A stretch of 64,000 nt of DNA from Flabesymbios commensalis (lineage: Eukaryota > Annelida > Polychaeta > Terebellida > Flabelligeridae): positions 87,889,093-87,953,092 of the forward strand of contig OZ024903.1 in assembly GCA_964017125.1 (NCBI GenBank). The letters run 5' to 3'. Of the stretch, positions 33,484 to 60,794 are shown piece after piece (positions within the stretch are counted from its first letter, which is position 1; the number at the start of each line of letters is the position of its first letter). Below the pieces are notes generated by a model. It searched no databases. It had not been told where the DNA came from and saw only the letters and a list, made by a program, of their open reading frames with translations. The translations under genes and the position numbers were made by a program.

Positions 33484-34840
33484 GTGAAGGAAATTTAAGC
33501 AAGTTACTGGGTATATTATTCCAACCTCCAACAGTTTGTTTATCCTAAAATACATGTACCTCATTAGTGTCTTGTTGATTTATTTCTCATAATTATTGCA
33601 CGGAAATGTTTTAAATTTCATTTTACTGACAATATTCAGTTAAAATTATATTTATAACCTGCGCATAATATGTTATTAATAGAGGTGTGTGGCTTACATT
33701 ATCATCATCACGACCCAAGTCTCTTTTGTTTGTTGGGTCTGTTGATTTGCAACACTGGGCCAGCAATAAACCATGTCGTCCAGTAGGTTTTTTTAAATTT
33801 TAATAAGTATTGGGTACCCTCTTGGTCAAGGCTTGTGCAAAATATGAAGTTGATCCTTCAATGGCAAGGTTATGGTTATGCATATCCAGTTAGACATGAT
33901 GAAAAAATAACATAATTTGCTTAATATGTATACATACTGTATATACATGTTCCGTTCTTGCTGTATAATAAATAGCTAAATAGCATATTAAATCTTAAGG
34001 TGCTAATCGAGTCTATCCTCAGTTTTATTTTAGCCTTTCTCTTTGTCATTCAAAAAAAGAAAATTTGTAAGAGAAAAATGCTTTTGTCATTTTTGTAATC
34101 CCGCCTATTTTTTATTATTATTTTAGTCTCGACATTTACAATATGGAAACTTGTAAGCTTCACTTCACTTCACAGTTTCAGTCTATTCTGTAATTTGTCA
34201 TTCTTATCCCTGAATAATGCTTGTATGAGCTACATCACTATTTCATTTTGACAGTTTAATTTGTTTAAAAAAAAATCAGTTATAAAGGCACAATCCCCCC
34301 CCCCCATTAAATACACCCCTTGTCATGCACATACTTTACTCAGTGTTTTAATACAATTTCAACAATTTTAACATAGATTAAATGTGCAAAATATGAGATT
34401 CCTCAGGTAATCTACAGTTTGGTTACAAAATGAAGCTGTTTTCACTTATAATTAGTGTTAAGATGGGATATGTAAATAACAGTCTTTAAAACTTTTATTA
34501 GATCTTGCACATGATTATCGGACCACTCAAACAAGAGATGACAAGAAACTCAGATATTACTGGACATGAGAGCAGGCTAATTTTCTTACTTATAGAACGT
34601 TTTCATTTATTATTATGTTCCGACGTAAATTTTAATGAATGCAAAAATGAACAGGTATTTATACGTAGGTTGTAAACATATGTCCTTTTTTGAATCATTT
34701 CAAATGTTGTCATATGTCATATTCAATCATTTTTAGTGAATCTAGAAGCGAATGCATTAGTTTTCAAGATGTATTGCAATTAAAGAACTATAAATAAGCT
34801 TATAATATTCTGCGAGCTGAATATGATGTTCATTTTACAG
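33484..34840 (+). other. Intron between the two best-supported exons of the zinc-finger gene
   Basis: This is 1.36 kb between donor gtgaag and acceptor cattttacag. It holds AT-rich sequence with a poly-C run near 34295 and no recognisable element ends. Confidence 0.5.
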
Positions 34841-35254
34841 AAGTTCAATCCAACAATGACAAGCGAGGAAGATGTTGCCATTGAGGAAATGGGAGGAGGT
34901 GATCATAATCAAGGTGCAAATGTAAAACAAAAGGCTGGCGTCAAGAAGAGTGGTGGAAAGTCAAAGACTAATTCCAGCAAGGCAGCGTCCAATTCTACAA
35001 CTGCCAAAATTAAATTTAAATGTGAATTTTGCACTAAGTCCTACTCTGATGAGAATCAGCTTCATACTCACACTGTTATGAAACATGCTGCTGTACCAGA
35101 AAAACCAACATTCAGCCCGATCAAGCCTGTGTCTGATACAAAAACTACCGGTACCAAAACTACATTCAGTTGTAAATTTTGTACAAAATCGTACAAGGAT
35201 GAAAATCAGTTACATACTCATTCTGTCATGAAGCACTCTCACCTTCTCAAGTAA
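34841..35254 (+). CDS. Terminal exon encoding two C2H2 zinc fingers
   Basis: The open frame runs from the acceptor to TAA at 35252. About 60 residues of acidic then Lys/Ser/Gly-rich linker (KSGGKSKTNSSKAASNSTT) come first. Finger 1 is CEFCTKSYSDENQLHTHTVM followed by KH. After a 27-residue linker comes finger 2, CKFCTKSYKDENQLHTHSVM followed by KH. Both fit C-x2-C-x12-H-x4-H. The protein ends nine codons after finger 2 begins its final His spacing (HSHLLK). The two fingers are nearly identical, a recent duplication or tight constraint. Such fingers bind nucleic acid or protein; the role is unknown. AATAAA occurs at 36297, about 1 kb downstream. Confidence 0.7.
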   Translation, partial: KFNPTMTSEEDVAIEEMGGGDHNQGANVKQKAGVKKSGGKSKTNSSKAASNSTTAKIKFKCEFCTKSYSDENQLHTHTVMKHAAVPEKPTFSPIKPVSDTKTTGTKTTFSCKFCTKSYKDENQLHTHSVMKHSHLLK

Positions 35255-38082
35255 ACTACACATGTATTATAGAAAATGAACACATGAACGGTTTAGGGAA
35301 AAAAAAAAGTTGTTTAAGTTGGTGTCTTGCTGACCGTACTTACAATCAATGCCTTATGGACATATGTATACATGTATCTAATACAACTGCGACTTTTTGG
35401 GTAACATCAGTTCATTTACCCAGACACATACTTCTCGTAACAGGTAAATTGTGTTTGACTATTCCGCACATCTTTGAATATTACCAGGTACAAGCAGCAA
35501 TCAAAACACTTAACCCTTGTGGTGCTAAGACCGTATATGTCCGTTTTCAATCAAATTTCAGACTAAATAAGATACCACTAAAATTTGTAACATATTTTGT
35601 GGTAGATGCTCAGTTAATCAAATGATTCAATTTGAGAGATGTTATTTTTCATCAATTATATTATTTTTTGTCATTTGAAGCTGGAAATTGCGTTAGAAAT
35701 TCCAGCTTCAAATGAATGAACAATATTTACAAACAAATCAGCAGTACACGGGCTAACAACATTCAAACAGGTTTCCTGGAAATGAATTAATAGAATCAAT
35801 TGCTAATGATAAATTGTACAAATAGGTAATGTCAGAAATGTTTGTTACTGTCCAGGGCTTTTATTGTCAAGTTGTCGACCCTGATGTTAGAAATCTGATT
35901 TGTTCAGAAGCCCATCCCGACCAATCTGATGCCTGAGATATCAGGCAGCTGCTTTGAGTTTATGATCCATACCACTGTACTTGACTAACCCTCACAATGC
36001 TGAAATATAAACCATGAAGCAATCAGACGATAGGGTTGTATTCAATTTGAAATCATCATAAATGTCTTTCAGTGCAGGGACTTTAAACGCCAGAATCTGA
36101 CCTAGAACTTATAGATGTCACATTATGATGTCTGAAGACGCTAGTATGTGACTTCTATAGGGTTGAAATTGTGACAAATATGTTGAACAATTGAGAATGT
36201 TCATACCATAAAAATATGTTGTTTTTTGGCAGTTATAGTTGTTGATCGAAATCTCTAATTCATCAGGAGTATGTTGCTGCTTATGCACATTAACAGAATA
36301 AACATACTATCAACACAAGAGAAAAATAGATTATACACAATAATGATATTCCACAAGTTTTTTTTTCAGCGTTACATGTCAGCTGTTTTGGATTGTGAAC
36401 TGTGTGAGAGTCCATTTTAAATCTGGGCTAATAGAAAGCTAGGCTGATAGATTCATGTCCATCTTAGCCAGTGCATTCATAGTGACTTAACAGTTTAGAT
36501 TGATGTATGGCACAGGTGGCTGCAGCCTTTCAATACATGTAGTGGCACTACATGTAGTTTTGACTCTCATCCAGAATATTTAAAAAGCTACCTGATTTTA
36601 TAATATGTATCACCATATCTTTGGAAAATCTTGTTGGTTGTTTTTTTTGTGCTCTGGGGCTATGTTCTGAGACGGTCCTAAAAGTTGAGCGCTAGCTGTT
36701 AATTCACTACAAGTGAAATGTCTCAGAACACGGTCCTATTATCATGATTTATCGATCTAATTAGCTTTTCTTTCGAACATGAAACTATGCAAAGCTCATT
36801 TAAATCTCTTGAAAATTTGTACAAAAACATTTGTTGTATTCTTACAATCTTTTCTTAAAACGACACAATCAGGCCATAATCATCATTTTTCTTTTGGATC
36901 CTTGATATGTCCATAATATGTCAAAATGTCCACAGACTAGAATTGCGTAAATTATTACAATTTTGTGTTGCACATGTACCAGTTCAGCGAGAAATAACTT
37001 CGAAATTTAATTTCGGACTTACATGTCCAAAATAAAAAATACACGAATAATTGATATATGGGGCCTTTGGCAAACTTGCTACATTGCCATAAGAACCCAA
37101 CAAATAAATAAGCGAAAATAATATTTTGGATTTTTTTGGCCAGATTGTGTCTCTTTAATACTAGTAGATTTAATAGACCATCCCTAAAATGAAATGCTTT
37201 CATTGCTGTGTTCAGGTGCACAATAAATTAATAAATTATATTTCTAGATGATTCTATTTTGTATCATTTGAAACTGGGAATTGCTTTAGCTATTGCAGCT
37301 TCTAAAATGTAATGTGATCGATTAAATCTGCTTGCATAACTCTGGTAGAGCTATGTTAACTGGTTTTTTTTTATCATCTTGCCCAGAGGTTAAATTATTG
37401 CCATGTTAGAAACACAAGAGCAAACCAATGCTTTTTAATGCAATTTTCCATTAAAAAATTTCTTGATAAACAGAAAAGGATCACTTGTGGGGACAGATGA
37501 AGTTTGTAATATTTCATCTTCATGTGGGCTACATGTAGGGCATACTCAATAATAATTATGGTCAATTTGTGAGTGCTAAATTTCAATGCAACTTTCCATT
37601 TATGATGTTTACTTTTTTCAATATAGCACCAGAATTCACCTCAAAAGAGCTCGTTATTCTGCTATTTTCTACTGGAAACCCCCCAGACCCTCGAGTTGGG
37701 ATGTGGTTTATCTCCTTCCCAGTACCTTCTGACTCCCCCCCCCCCCACTTACTTTTGAATACATTCTAGGAAAAAACCCTGGTTATATCTGCTGCAATTT
37801 GAGAAGAAATTGCTGGGCTGTTGAGAGGGGTAAACTCAGGAATGATCATCAATGCTGGACTGCTCTTAAAATCTAGGGTTGTCTTTATTTCTTATTTTGA
37901 TTGTATTCGTTTTAGTGCTATGTTAGGACAATCTTCACATCATGTTGGGATATTCTAATTGTCTTATCGGAATATCCAATATTTATCTTATAGATGGTTT
38001 TATAGAGAAGGAATTCTTAACATATGTACAAAATGTTTATTTTTATGAAATATATATATAGTTGAACCTGTTATGAGTAGTG
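35255..38082. other. Gene-free stretch, probable 3' flank of the zinc-finger gene
   Basis: The first kilobase may be 3' untranslated sequence up to AATAAA at 36297. A hairpin lies at 35672-35714. A degraded relative of the MITE family (cagtgcagggactttaaacg, from 36072) lies near 36060-36190. A poly-C run lies near 37736. No other exon is seen. Confidence 0.4.
35672..35714. repeat. Hairpin, arms about 18 bases
   Basis: catttgaagctggaaatt pairs with aaattccagcttcaaatg around a 7-base loop, with a one-base bulge. A degraded version (catttgaaactgggaattgc) occurs near 37263 followed by gcttctaaaatg. It is therefore a repeat and not a unique regulatory hairpin. Confidence 0.6.
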
Positions 38083-38119
38083 CCAAGAATATATAATAAC
38101 AGTTATTATATATTCTTGG
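38083..38119. repeat. Perfect 18-base-arm palindrome with a one-base loop
   Basis: ccaagaatatataataac, then a, then gttattatatattcttgg. The word tagtgcc flanks it on both sides in direct orientation. Confidence 0.85.
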
Positions 38120-39184
38120 TAGTGCCCATAGTGGGATTTTTTAATACAAATAATCATCATTTTGTCAAGTGACCTACAGTACGTTAACTGTGCATTGAGA
38201 AGGGTACGTGTGTTTATCATAGACATTGTTGAAAAATTGCCTGGCATTAAATACCAGATGTAATTTTAAATACAATCTTGGTTTAACGTTGGACCATCAA
38301 CTGTCACAGACAGTAGTCCCAACATTAAACCAATTTAACATTAACGTTTTGTGTGTACAGAATAGGACTGTATATTTAACCACTTTTAATAACGTCATGT
38401 ACAAAACGTCTGTGTAAAATGTGTTCTTTTTAATGTAAGAATATTTTTTATGAAAAAACTGAAATTGTATTCAAATTTATGGGAAAAGAAGAAATATTAA
38501 TTATAATTCCGCCCAGCCACAAAAACTATAATGGTGACAATCTCAGGGTACAAATACAAGCGTACCGGCTTAATACTATGTTTTCTTTGGTTCAAGTGCA
38601 ATATCAACTGTTCAAAATAATGTTTGCTTTTTTATAGCTGCATATGTGTACTCAAGGAAGACATCTTTTAATACCACACTATTAACAGTTCAGTTTTACA
38701 TAATGTGATGCTGATGTCTGTGTGCTCTGTACTTCAGGTTAACAAAATTAATAAAAAAAACAGTTTACTAGTATAGTGCAATTAACCATCTTAACGAATT
38801 ATCAGATGACATGTAAATTTTATTAACTGAAGCTATGGTTATTTTTCAGCATCCAATTCTATCCTTTTCGGCTAACTCGAGACATAAGGAAAACATGTTA
38901 GAATACCAGTAAAAATCAGAGAAAAGAACAATTTTAAAGCTGCTTAACTGTTTTGTTTATTTCGATAAAAATTACCTGAAAAGTACAAAACAATCATTCT
39001 TATTGTCTTAAAGGCCTTATAAATGCACTAAAACTGGATAAATGTAGCGGAATTAGTTCACCATGCGATACACCATCAAGTATTATGAAGTAGTGAATCG
39101 GTTTTTGTACAATACGTATGTAATAGTGGTAAGGTTATGGGCCAATATAATGCTACATTGGCCAACACCAAGCCGCCTTAATAA
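38120..39184. other. Gene-free stretch
   Basis: 38275-38345 carries a degenerate member of the CGTTGG repeat family (ttggtttaacgttggaccat, caacattaaaccaatttaac). Nothing else is recognised. Confidence 0.35.
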
Positions 39185-39288
39185 TAGCAAACACAAGACG
39201 TTGAGCTGAATCAGCATAATGTTGGGCCAGTACCGCAGACGATGGGCGACATTAGTCTGCCATTGGATCAATGCCTCGTGTTAGCTGA
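39185..39288. repeat. CAGCAAACAC foldback element, about 104 bases
   Basis: It begins agcaaacacaagacgttgag and ends aatgcctcgtgttagctga, inverted ends with inner gttgggcc and gatgggcgacatt words. It is the same family as 54071-54144 and the split copy at 5958/9076. Confidence 0.65.
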
Positions 39289-40386
39289 GATACATAGCCC
39301 ACATAGCCAGCCGTAGACGTCCTGAGACTAGGTAAAAAAAAACTGTTGGAAATCGGTAACAGTAAAGTCTGATGTTTTAAATATTATTTTATTCTACCGA
39401 ATATCGCGATTTATATCACTGTATGTGATGATTTACGATAAAATAAAATAAAGGCTGATATTGTCTAGTAGCATTTTGACTATATTTTGAAATGCCCATG
39501 AGATACCGAATAAAAAAATGCAAATGTTTTTCAAGAAAATCACGAAAATCAAAAGCGAAAAAGATTATTTACATCACTGAATTAACGACGACAATTCCGC
39601 GACAATTTCCCACGGACTGGGGAGAGCGTCTTAATGGCGTGCCAAAGGCTCAAATGCTGGCCCACACTTAAAAGCACCAAACAAAAATATAGTCCTATTT
39701 TTTCAAGTGAGTGACATTCTCCATACCGGTACCGAAATTAAACATGACATGATATGCATATATCACACGAAGTAATAACTCTTAATTATGTCTAAATGAC
39801 ATGAGATAATACACTTTTTACTGTGAAATGTATCTATGATCACTTAAAAAATAAGAATAAAATTAAAAGTCTTCCACCGTTTTTTTTCAATGATGATTGG
39901 TATCTGCCACTTGGTACTTTTAATGTCCTGATTATACAAACAGTGTGTCTTACTCCGCTGTGATCCGGTCTGTTTTGGTGGGGCAACAATATTTAAAAAC
40001 AACAAATTTAAATCCTTAATAACTCACTAACCGGGGGAGTAAAATAAAACACCATTCTCCATGGAATTATCTTTTGAATAAAATTAACAGAACAGTTATG
40101 CAGCTTTAAAATGAGGGCAGTTTGAAAGTGATCAGAATTTCTGTATCAATAAAACGTTTGAAATTTTGTTTAGCTTTAGAAGATTATCGGTTAAATTAGG
40201 TTCCACTGTACATGCTGTAAATGCAGAACTGCTGTTATCCCTAACAAAGCTCCAGCTACAATAAAATTCAACGGTCGCAGGAGTTGAGTAAACCTTGGTA
40301 AAACGTGGTTAGCGCCACTGACGTGCTCTAATTGGCATCATCCCTGCTGAACTGTAGAAGAAAGTAATTTTAGAAAAAACTGCCCT
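39289..40386. other. Gene-free stretch
   Basis: AT-rich sequence with no recognised gene or element. Confidence 0.3.
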
Positions 40387-40398
40387 TCACCAATAATA

Positions 40399-40694
40399 AA
40401 AAATGAAATGAAATGAATCGGGCTTTAGGCCAACTTTGTGCACATATAGGCTAAACCGGGCCAGGAGAACCTCCTGAGGATGGTGAGATGATTGAGATGA
40501 CACTGTCCTCCAGACACAGGATTCGAAATTCGAGCTTGGCGGTCTTAGGCCGAGCACGCTACCTCTCGGTCACGGAGGCTCCTCACAATACTGACTTTCA
40601 CACGTGGATGGGGAAGAAACATTTTCCGGGAACTGAACCCCGAACTCTGGCGTGAAAGGCAGCGGTGCTAACCACTACCCTATCGCCCCCGCCC
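40399..40694 (-). mobile_element. Complete SINE with two tRNA-like promoter modules
   Basis: A 12-base target duplication, tcaccaataata, flanks it (40387-40398 and 40695-40706). On the minus strand it starts gggcgggggcgatagggtag. The first A-box-like sequence is tagggtagtggttagc and the first B box is gggttcagttccc. About 60 bases later a second tRNA-like module has A box tgaccgagaggtagcgtg and B box attt-cgaatcc. The 3' end is a (ATTTC)n tail. It is transcribed by RNA polymerase III and mobilised by a LINE in trans. A dimer of two different tRNA-like heads is uncommon. The intact duplication suggests a fairly recent insertion. Confidence 0.8.
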
Positions 40695-40706
40695 TCACCA
40701 ATAATA

Positions 40707-41769
40707 GCTCGCAAATTTTATTTCAGATTTATATATTTACCGTAATTAAAGACCAAGTTGTTAGTGTTCCACTCCTGCTGTGGTCTTTTATTAAAGTTAT
40801 GCAACTTACAGTTAAGCCATGGCTGGATTACATGTTAAGAACTTGTGGTTGTTAGCACACTTTTATTGCATGACATATGTATATGACTTTATACAAACGA
40901 AATATGAAGGTATTGTTTTCACCCCAATGAAATAGAGGCATGCAAGAATTACTGATAATTGTACTTATGTCGCAACACTGCATGTAATTCATGTTTGTAA
41001 AATCGTTATGCCCATATTGAATCATTTTATTATAAAAAAACAATCAGTGGAGTTCATTATTGTGTTATATTTAATAATTTAATTATATGAAAACTCACAT
41101 CATAGATAACACTGCTTTATACCTACCCAAATTTGGCAAAGATGATATTTTTTAGGATTTGTGATGCAATCTTAGTTATTATCTGCTAAAATTATTCATA
41201 TAAAATCTTCTCGGAATTAGTAGGCTTTTTTGCATCTTTAGCACACCGACTTTTCTGTAATATGCCAATATATATCTAAAGGTGATTATTCAAATTGAGC
41301 TATTGCTTTGCTATCTAAAGAAGATATTTATTTTGTGCAGAACAACAACACTGATATTTTTCTACACTGGGCATTATCTGATAATGTTATATTTAAGAAT
41401 GCATGGTACTGGTTTAAAACAATGTCACAGTTTTAGAATATTGTCAGTTTGAATACAAATAAAAAAAAACGGAAGTAAACTATCAAGTATTTATTTTTAA
41501 TTCACTAAACATTCATAACGCTATCATTTGTTCTTTTTAGGACAAAACATAAATGGGCATTTAGTAATTATTCTTGAAGAAATTTAGATCTTAATTTTGG
41601 TTCCTACAATTAAACACCTAGGACCAGTAAAATGTTCTAAAGAAAAAACACAATTGTTTTCAATTTTCGTAAGCGACTTGTTTTTGAAGCATGTGAAATA
41701 CCATAAATTTAGATTTTTTTTATGTTGATTGATAATTTATTCAAGTTTAAGCGATCTTTGATTTGTCTG
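40707..41769. other. Gene-free stretch
   Basis: No exon or element is recognised. Confidence 0.3.
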
Positions 41770-42790
41770 CGGCCTTCTCAACTATCTGTCAGATGGCCTC
41801 TACTATCTGTCAAGTGTGATCATGGTGGTAGTCTTACTGTAACCATCTCTGTTCATCTAACACTACCCACGGAAAACTTACCTCCTCTTTTGCCCACTAA
41901 ATCTCCAACACCAAGAGTCACAGTTAACTAATACGCCTATTACGGCAATACCTTACTAACTGCATTTGATTCCTTTAATTTGATAGATGGACGTGGCTTC
42001 GATCAAAGCGAGGCCAATCGCCCTGGATCGATTAACCCTACTAATCTATGAATCGCATTTTTATATATATTTAACCTCCACTACCCCAATAAATATTGGA
42101 CACTGTTTTTTTTTGTGGCTAGTTAAGTTTTCATTTGGATGTATCGGTTGCATTGTGTGTGTATTAGTCCATATGAATATTTGTATTGTCGATTGATAAA
42201 ACGATACGATTAATATATTAATAAATGAAATAACAATGTTCTCGCACCATGGCCACTTAGATCCACCATGACATAATAATTTGCTTGCCACGACAGATCT
42301 CATTGTTTTGCTTATTAATAAGATTATACTTGGGTAAGTAGCACATAGAAACCAGAATAATAATTATATTATGGTGACTGATATTCATGTTTGCTATAAA
42401 CCATTATCATCACTATTATAATATGTTAATCATTTTGATGGAGATGATAGTGATGTAACCTAGATCATTGTCCGGCGCCACCTGAACTATATATACATCT
42501 GTCAGATGGCCTCATCTATTTGTCACATATGATCATTGTCAGAGTTTGTCTGAATTCATCGTTGTCGCCCTGACACTTTGCGAATGTGTGTGCATAATAC
42601 TAATCACCCTGAATAGCTTACGGTAATTATATGTCAATCAATGTATGTTTTTAAGAGCTCACCTGCACCAGATAATAGAGATATTGTGCACTGTTTTTAC
42701 TCAAGTAGTTAAGGTTCATTGTTTGTGTATCAACATATATATTTATATAACGTATATATTCGTCAATATACACGGCTGTATAAGGTATTA
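41770..42790. repeat. Two diverged copies of a 300-450 base segment
   Basis: Copy 1 (about 41775-42200) and copy 2 (about 42485-42785) share in order: aactat, ctgtcagatggcctc, tatctgtca or tatttgtca, gatcat, cac...tgttttt, tagttaag, cattgtgtgtgta or cattgtttgtgta, and a final cgtcaat or cgattgat word. The divergence is high, so the duplication is old. Neither copy looks coding. Confidence 0.5.
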
Positions 42791-42998
42791 ATACAAACGT
42801 GCGATTTGCTGTACATTTAACATCACTTAAATTTTAATATTGCATTCGCCACGGAATGCCAAGTATATCCGCCCTTGCATGGTAGTTATGTGTAAATGTC
42901 CACTGGTTTGCTTACAGTGTTATTTCCGTTTTGCTTAGTTTTAATTGAGGAGCAGCTAATGACGCACTGTTTTGGTTTTGTGTTGGCCAGAAAAATTT

Positions 42999-43128
42999 CT
43001 TTAGGATTTAACAGGGAAGTATATGGTGAATTTACGGTACTGGCTGACGTGGTAGTCAGCAGTGCTTTAAGATTCAACAGGGAAGTAAGTGGTGAATTTA
43101 CGGTACTGGCTGACGTGTTAGTCACGTG
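42999..43128. repeat. Two-unit minisatellite, unit about 66 bases
   Basis: aggatttaacagggaagtat and agattcaacagggaagtaag each lead into ggtgaatttacggtactggc and tgacgtg. Frames stay open on both strands simply because the unit lacks stops. The few differences make this a recent duplication. Confidence 0.8.
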
Positions 43129-43139
43129 ACAGCCAGAAT

Positions 43140-43624
43140 GTCACGTGCTTCCCGAGTCTCATATCATCGATGCATTTGAACTTATATTGGAATTTCAGAG
43201 AATAAGGTTAGAGGCCTGTCCTAGTTAACCCCGGTCTCCAATATACTTTTATTCATTCACTAATTTGCTCTTTTTTAAAGTAGACTCGATTTCATGTCCG
43301 AAATACATTGTGCACACTCGCGCCGACACATAATTTGCCTACTCACATCTTCGAGCTTACGCCTACTCCAATTTTATGAAACAGCCTAGTCTTTGAACTC
43401 TTTGTTTCTCTAATAACTCGACATTTGTCATACAAAATGTTACTGAGGGCCCTCCCTCCCTCCTTGTGCAATTTATTGCGAAACCCAAGTCTCCGGCCGT
43501 TAGACATGCCCAAAACCCCTTATCGGGAGAGCGAAAGAAAATGCTCTCAATAACCCACCATGCCCTATCACCCTGACATCATCATCTGTACATCATTCAT
43601 CTCATCAATTGATTACAACGTTTT
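43140..43624. other. Gene-free stretch
   Basis: No exon is recognised in this C-rich intergenic sequence downstream of the transporter gene. Confidence 0.3.
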
Positions 43625-44458
43625 TATCCCCCGCCCGTAGGGGAAGGGGGCTTTTAGTCGCACCAGGATTCTGTCCGGCGTCACGTTTTCTTGTTGGCAC
43701 AAAAACTCAAAAACTACTGGTCAATTATTTTTTTAATTTTAACATCATATCCCTGGCAACATGGGGATGTGCAAGTGATTTTTTAGAGATGCTACCAAAA
43801 TTCAAAATGGCCGGCAAAGGTCAACTCTAAAAAAATTGTGGGCGCAAAAACTCTACAGCTTAAAGTCAGAAATTATTCAAATTTTACTATCACATTCCCC
43901 ATGATATGGAGATGTGCAGGTGACTTTTTCAAGGTTTTACTGAAATTTAAAATGGCCGTCACAGATCAACTTTACTTTTTTGGGGGCCTAAAACTAAAAA
44001 AAAAATTTTGGTAATTTTTTTTCAAATTTTAACATCACATTCCTAGCAGCATGGGGATGTGCAAGTGATTTTTTAAAGATGCTACCAAATTTCAAAATGG
44101 CTGCCAGAGGTCAACTCCAATTTTTTTGTGGGCACTAAAACAAATTATTCAAATTTTACTATCACATTCCCCACGATATGGAGATGTGCAGGTGACTTTT
44201 TTAGGTTTTACTGATATTCAAAATGGCCGCCACAGATCAACTTAAATTTTTTTTGGGGGGGGGGGGCACAAAAACTGAAAAATTAAAATCAGTAATAATT
44301 CACATTCTACAAACACATAACCCACCATCTGGATGTGCATTTGATTTTACTGAAATTTAAAATGGCCACCACAAATCGACTTTTTAAATATTTGTGACCG
44401 CAAAAAGTCTAACCTAATTTATGGCGGGGGGTGATCTAGGACTTCAGTCCTCTTGTTA
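43625..44458. mobile_element. Dispersed cassette with CCCCCGCC/GGCGGGGG ends and an internal 125-150 base tandem array
   Basis: The left end is ttttatcccccgcccgtagg. The right end is atggcggggggtgatctagg, followed by a small hairpin (ggacttcagtcc) and tcttgttat. The interior has about five units with atcacattcc, atggggatgtgcaagtga or atggagatgtgcaggtga, caaaatggc and ggtcaact words. It shares end design with 50330-51260, but the internal repeat is unrelated. There is no coding sequence. It is possibly a non-autonomous rolling-circle-type (Helitron-like) mover, by the hairpin near one end only. Confidence 0.6.
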
Positions 44459-44711
44459 TCGTATTACAATGTCACTTAAAAGACCATTTGTGCCGAAAAG
44501 TGACGTTGAGCAATGATTTGCTACTACTCCCCTCCCTCCCTCACTTATCCACTCAAAAGTTTATGAGGAATTTATGAAAGATAATGCTATGTTTATATCC
44601 AAAACAACTGATAATCCATTTTATTTAGTTTTAACAATACAAAGCACCATGACATTAAGTATAATCAATGCCTTATAAATTACTTATAAATCAATGAATA
44701 TATTTATATGT
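44459..44711 (-). other. 3' untranslated/flanking region of the ABCC gene
   Basis: Immediately downstream of the transporter stop codon on the minus strand. It contains an AATAAA polyadenylation motif at 44625-44620, about 90 bases past the stop. Confidence 0.5.
44620..44625 (-). promoter_or_regulatory. Candidate polyadenylation signal AATAAA of the ABCC gene
   Basis: Minus-strand AATAAA (plus tttatt), the first canonical hexamer after the stop at 44712. It would give a short 3' untranslated region of roughly 100-120 bases. Confidence 0.45.
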
Positions 44712-60593
<15,882 letters not shown>

Positions 60594-60794
60594 CTGAAAA
60601 AGTGGAACATATATAAGGCACATAAGGTAAAGATTTTAACACCTGCTGAGCATGAAACATAATTTAGTAAAAACAACGTCTTATTCTTGGTTTTGAAGAT
60701 AAATAATTAAAAAATTAGTAATTATGTTCGTCTTCCACTGTACATATGCTGCATCGATCTGTAGACAACGCCAAATCCACAGAATTCAAACATT

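Noticed and set aside
35284-35625. 113-codon plus-strand frame after the zinc-finger exon
   Set aside because: It follows the stop codon in likely untranslated sequence, starts in a poly-A patch and has no recognisable domain.
40530-40694. Two tRNA genes
   Set aside because: The boxes are degenerate and the acceptor stems do not close. The (ATTTC)n tail and target duplication show a SINE.
42886-43129. Open frames on both strands with internal protein repeats
   Set aside because: The repeats come from a two-unit minisatellite; both strands are open because the unit lacks stops. No splice sites or family match.
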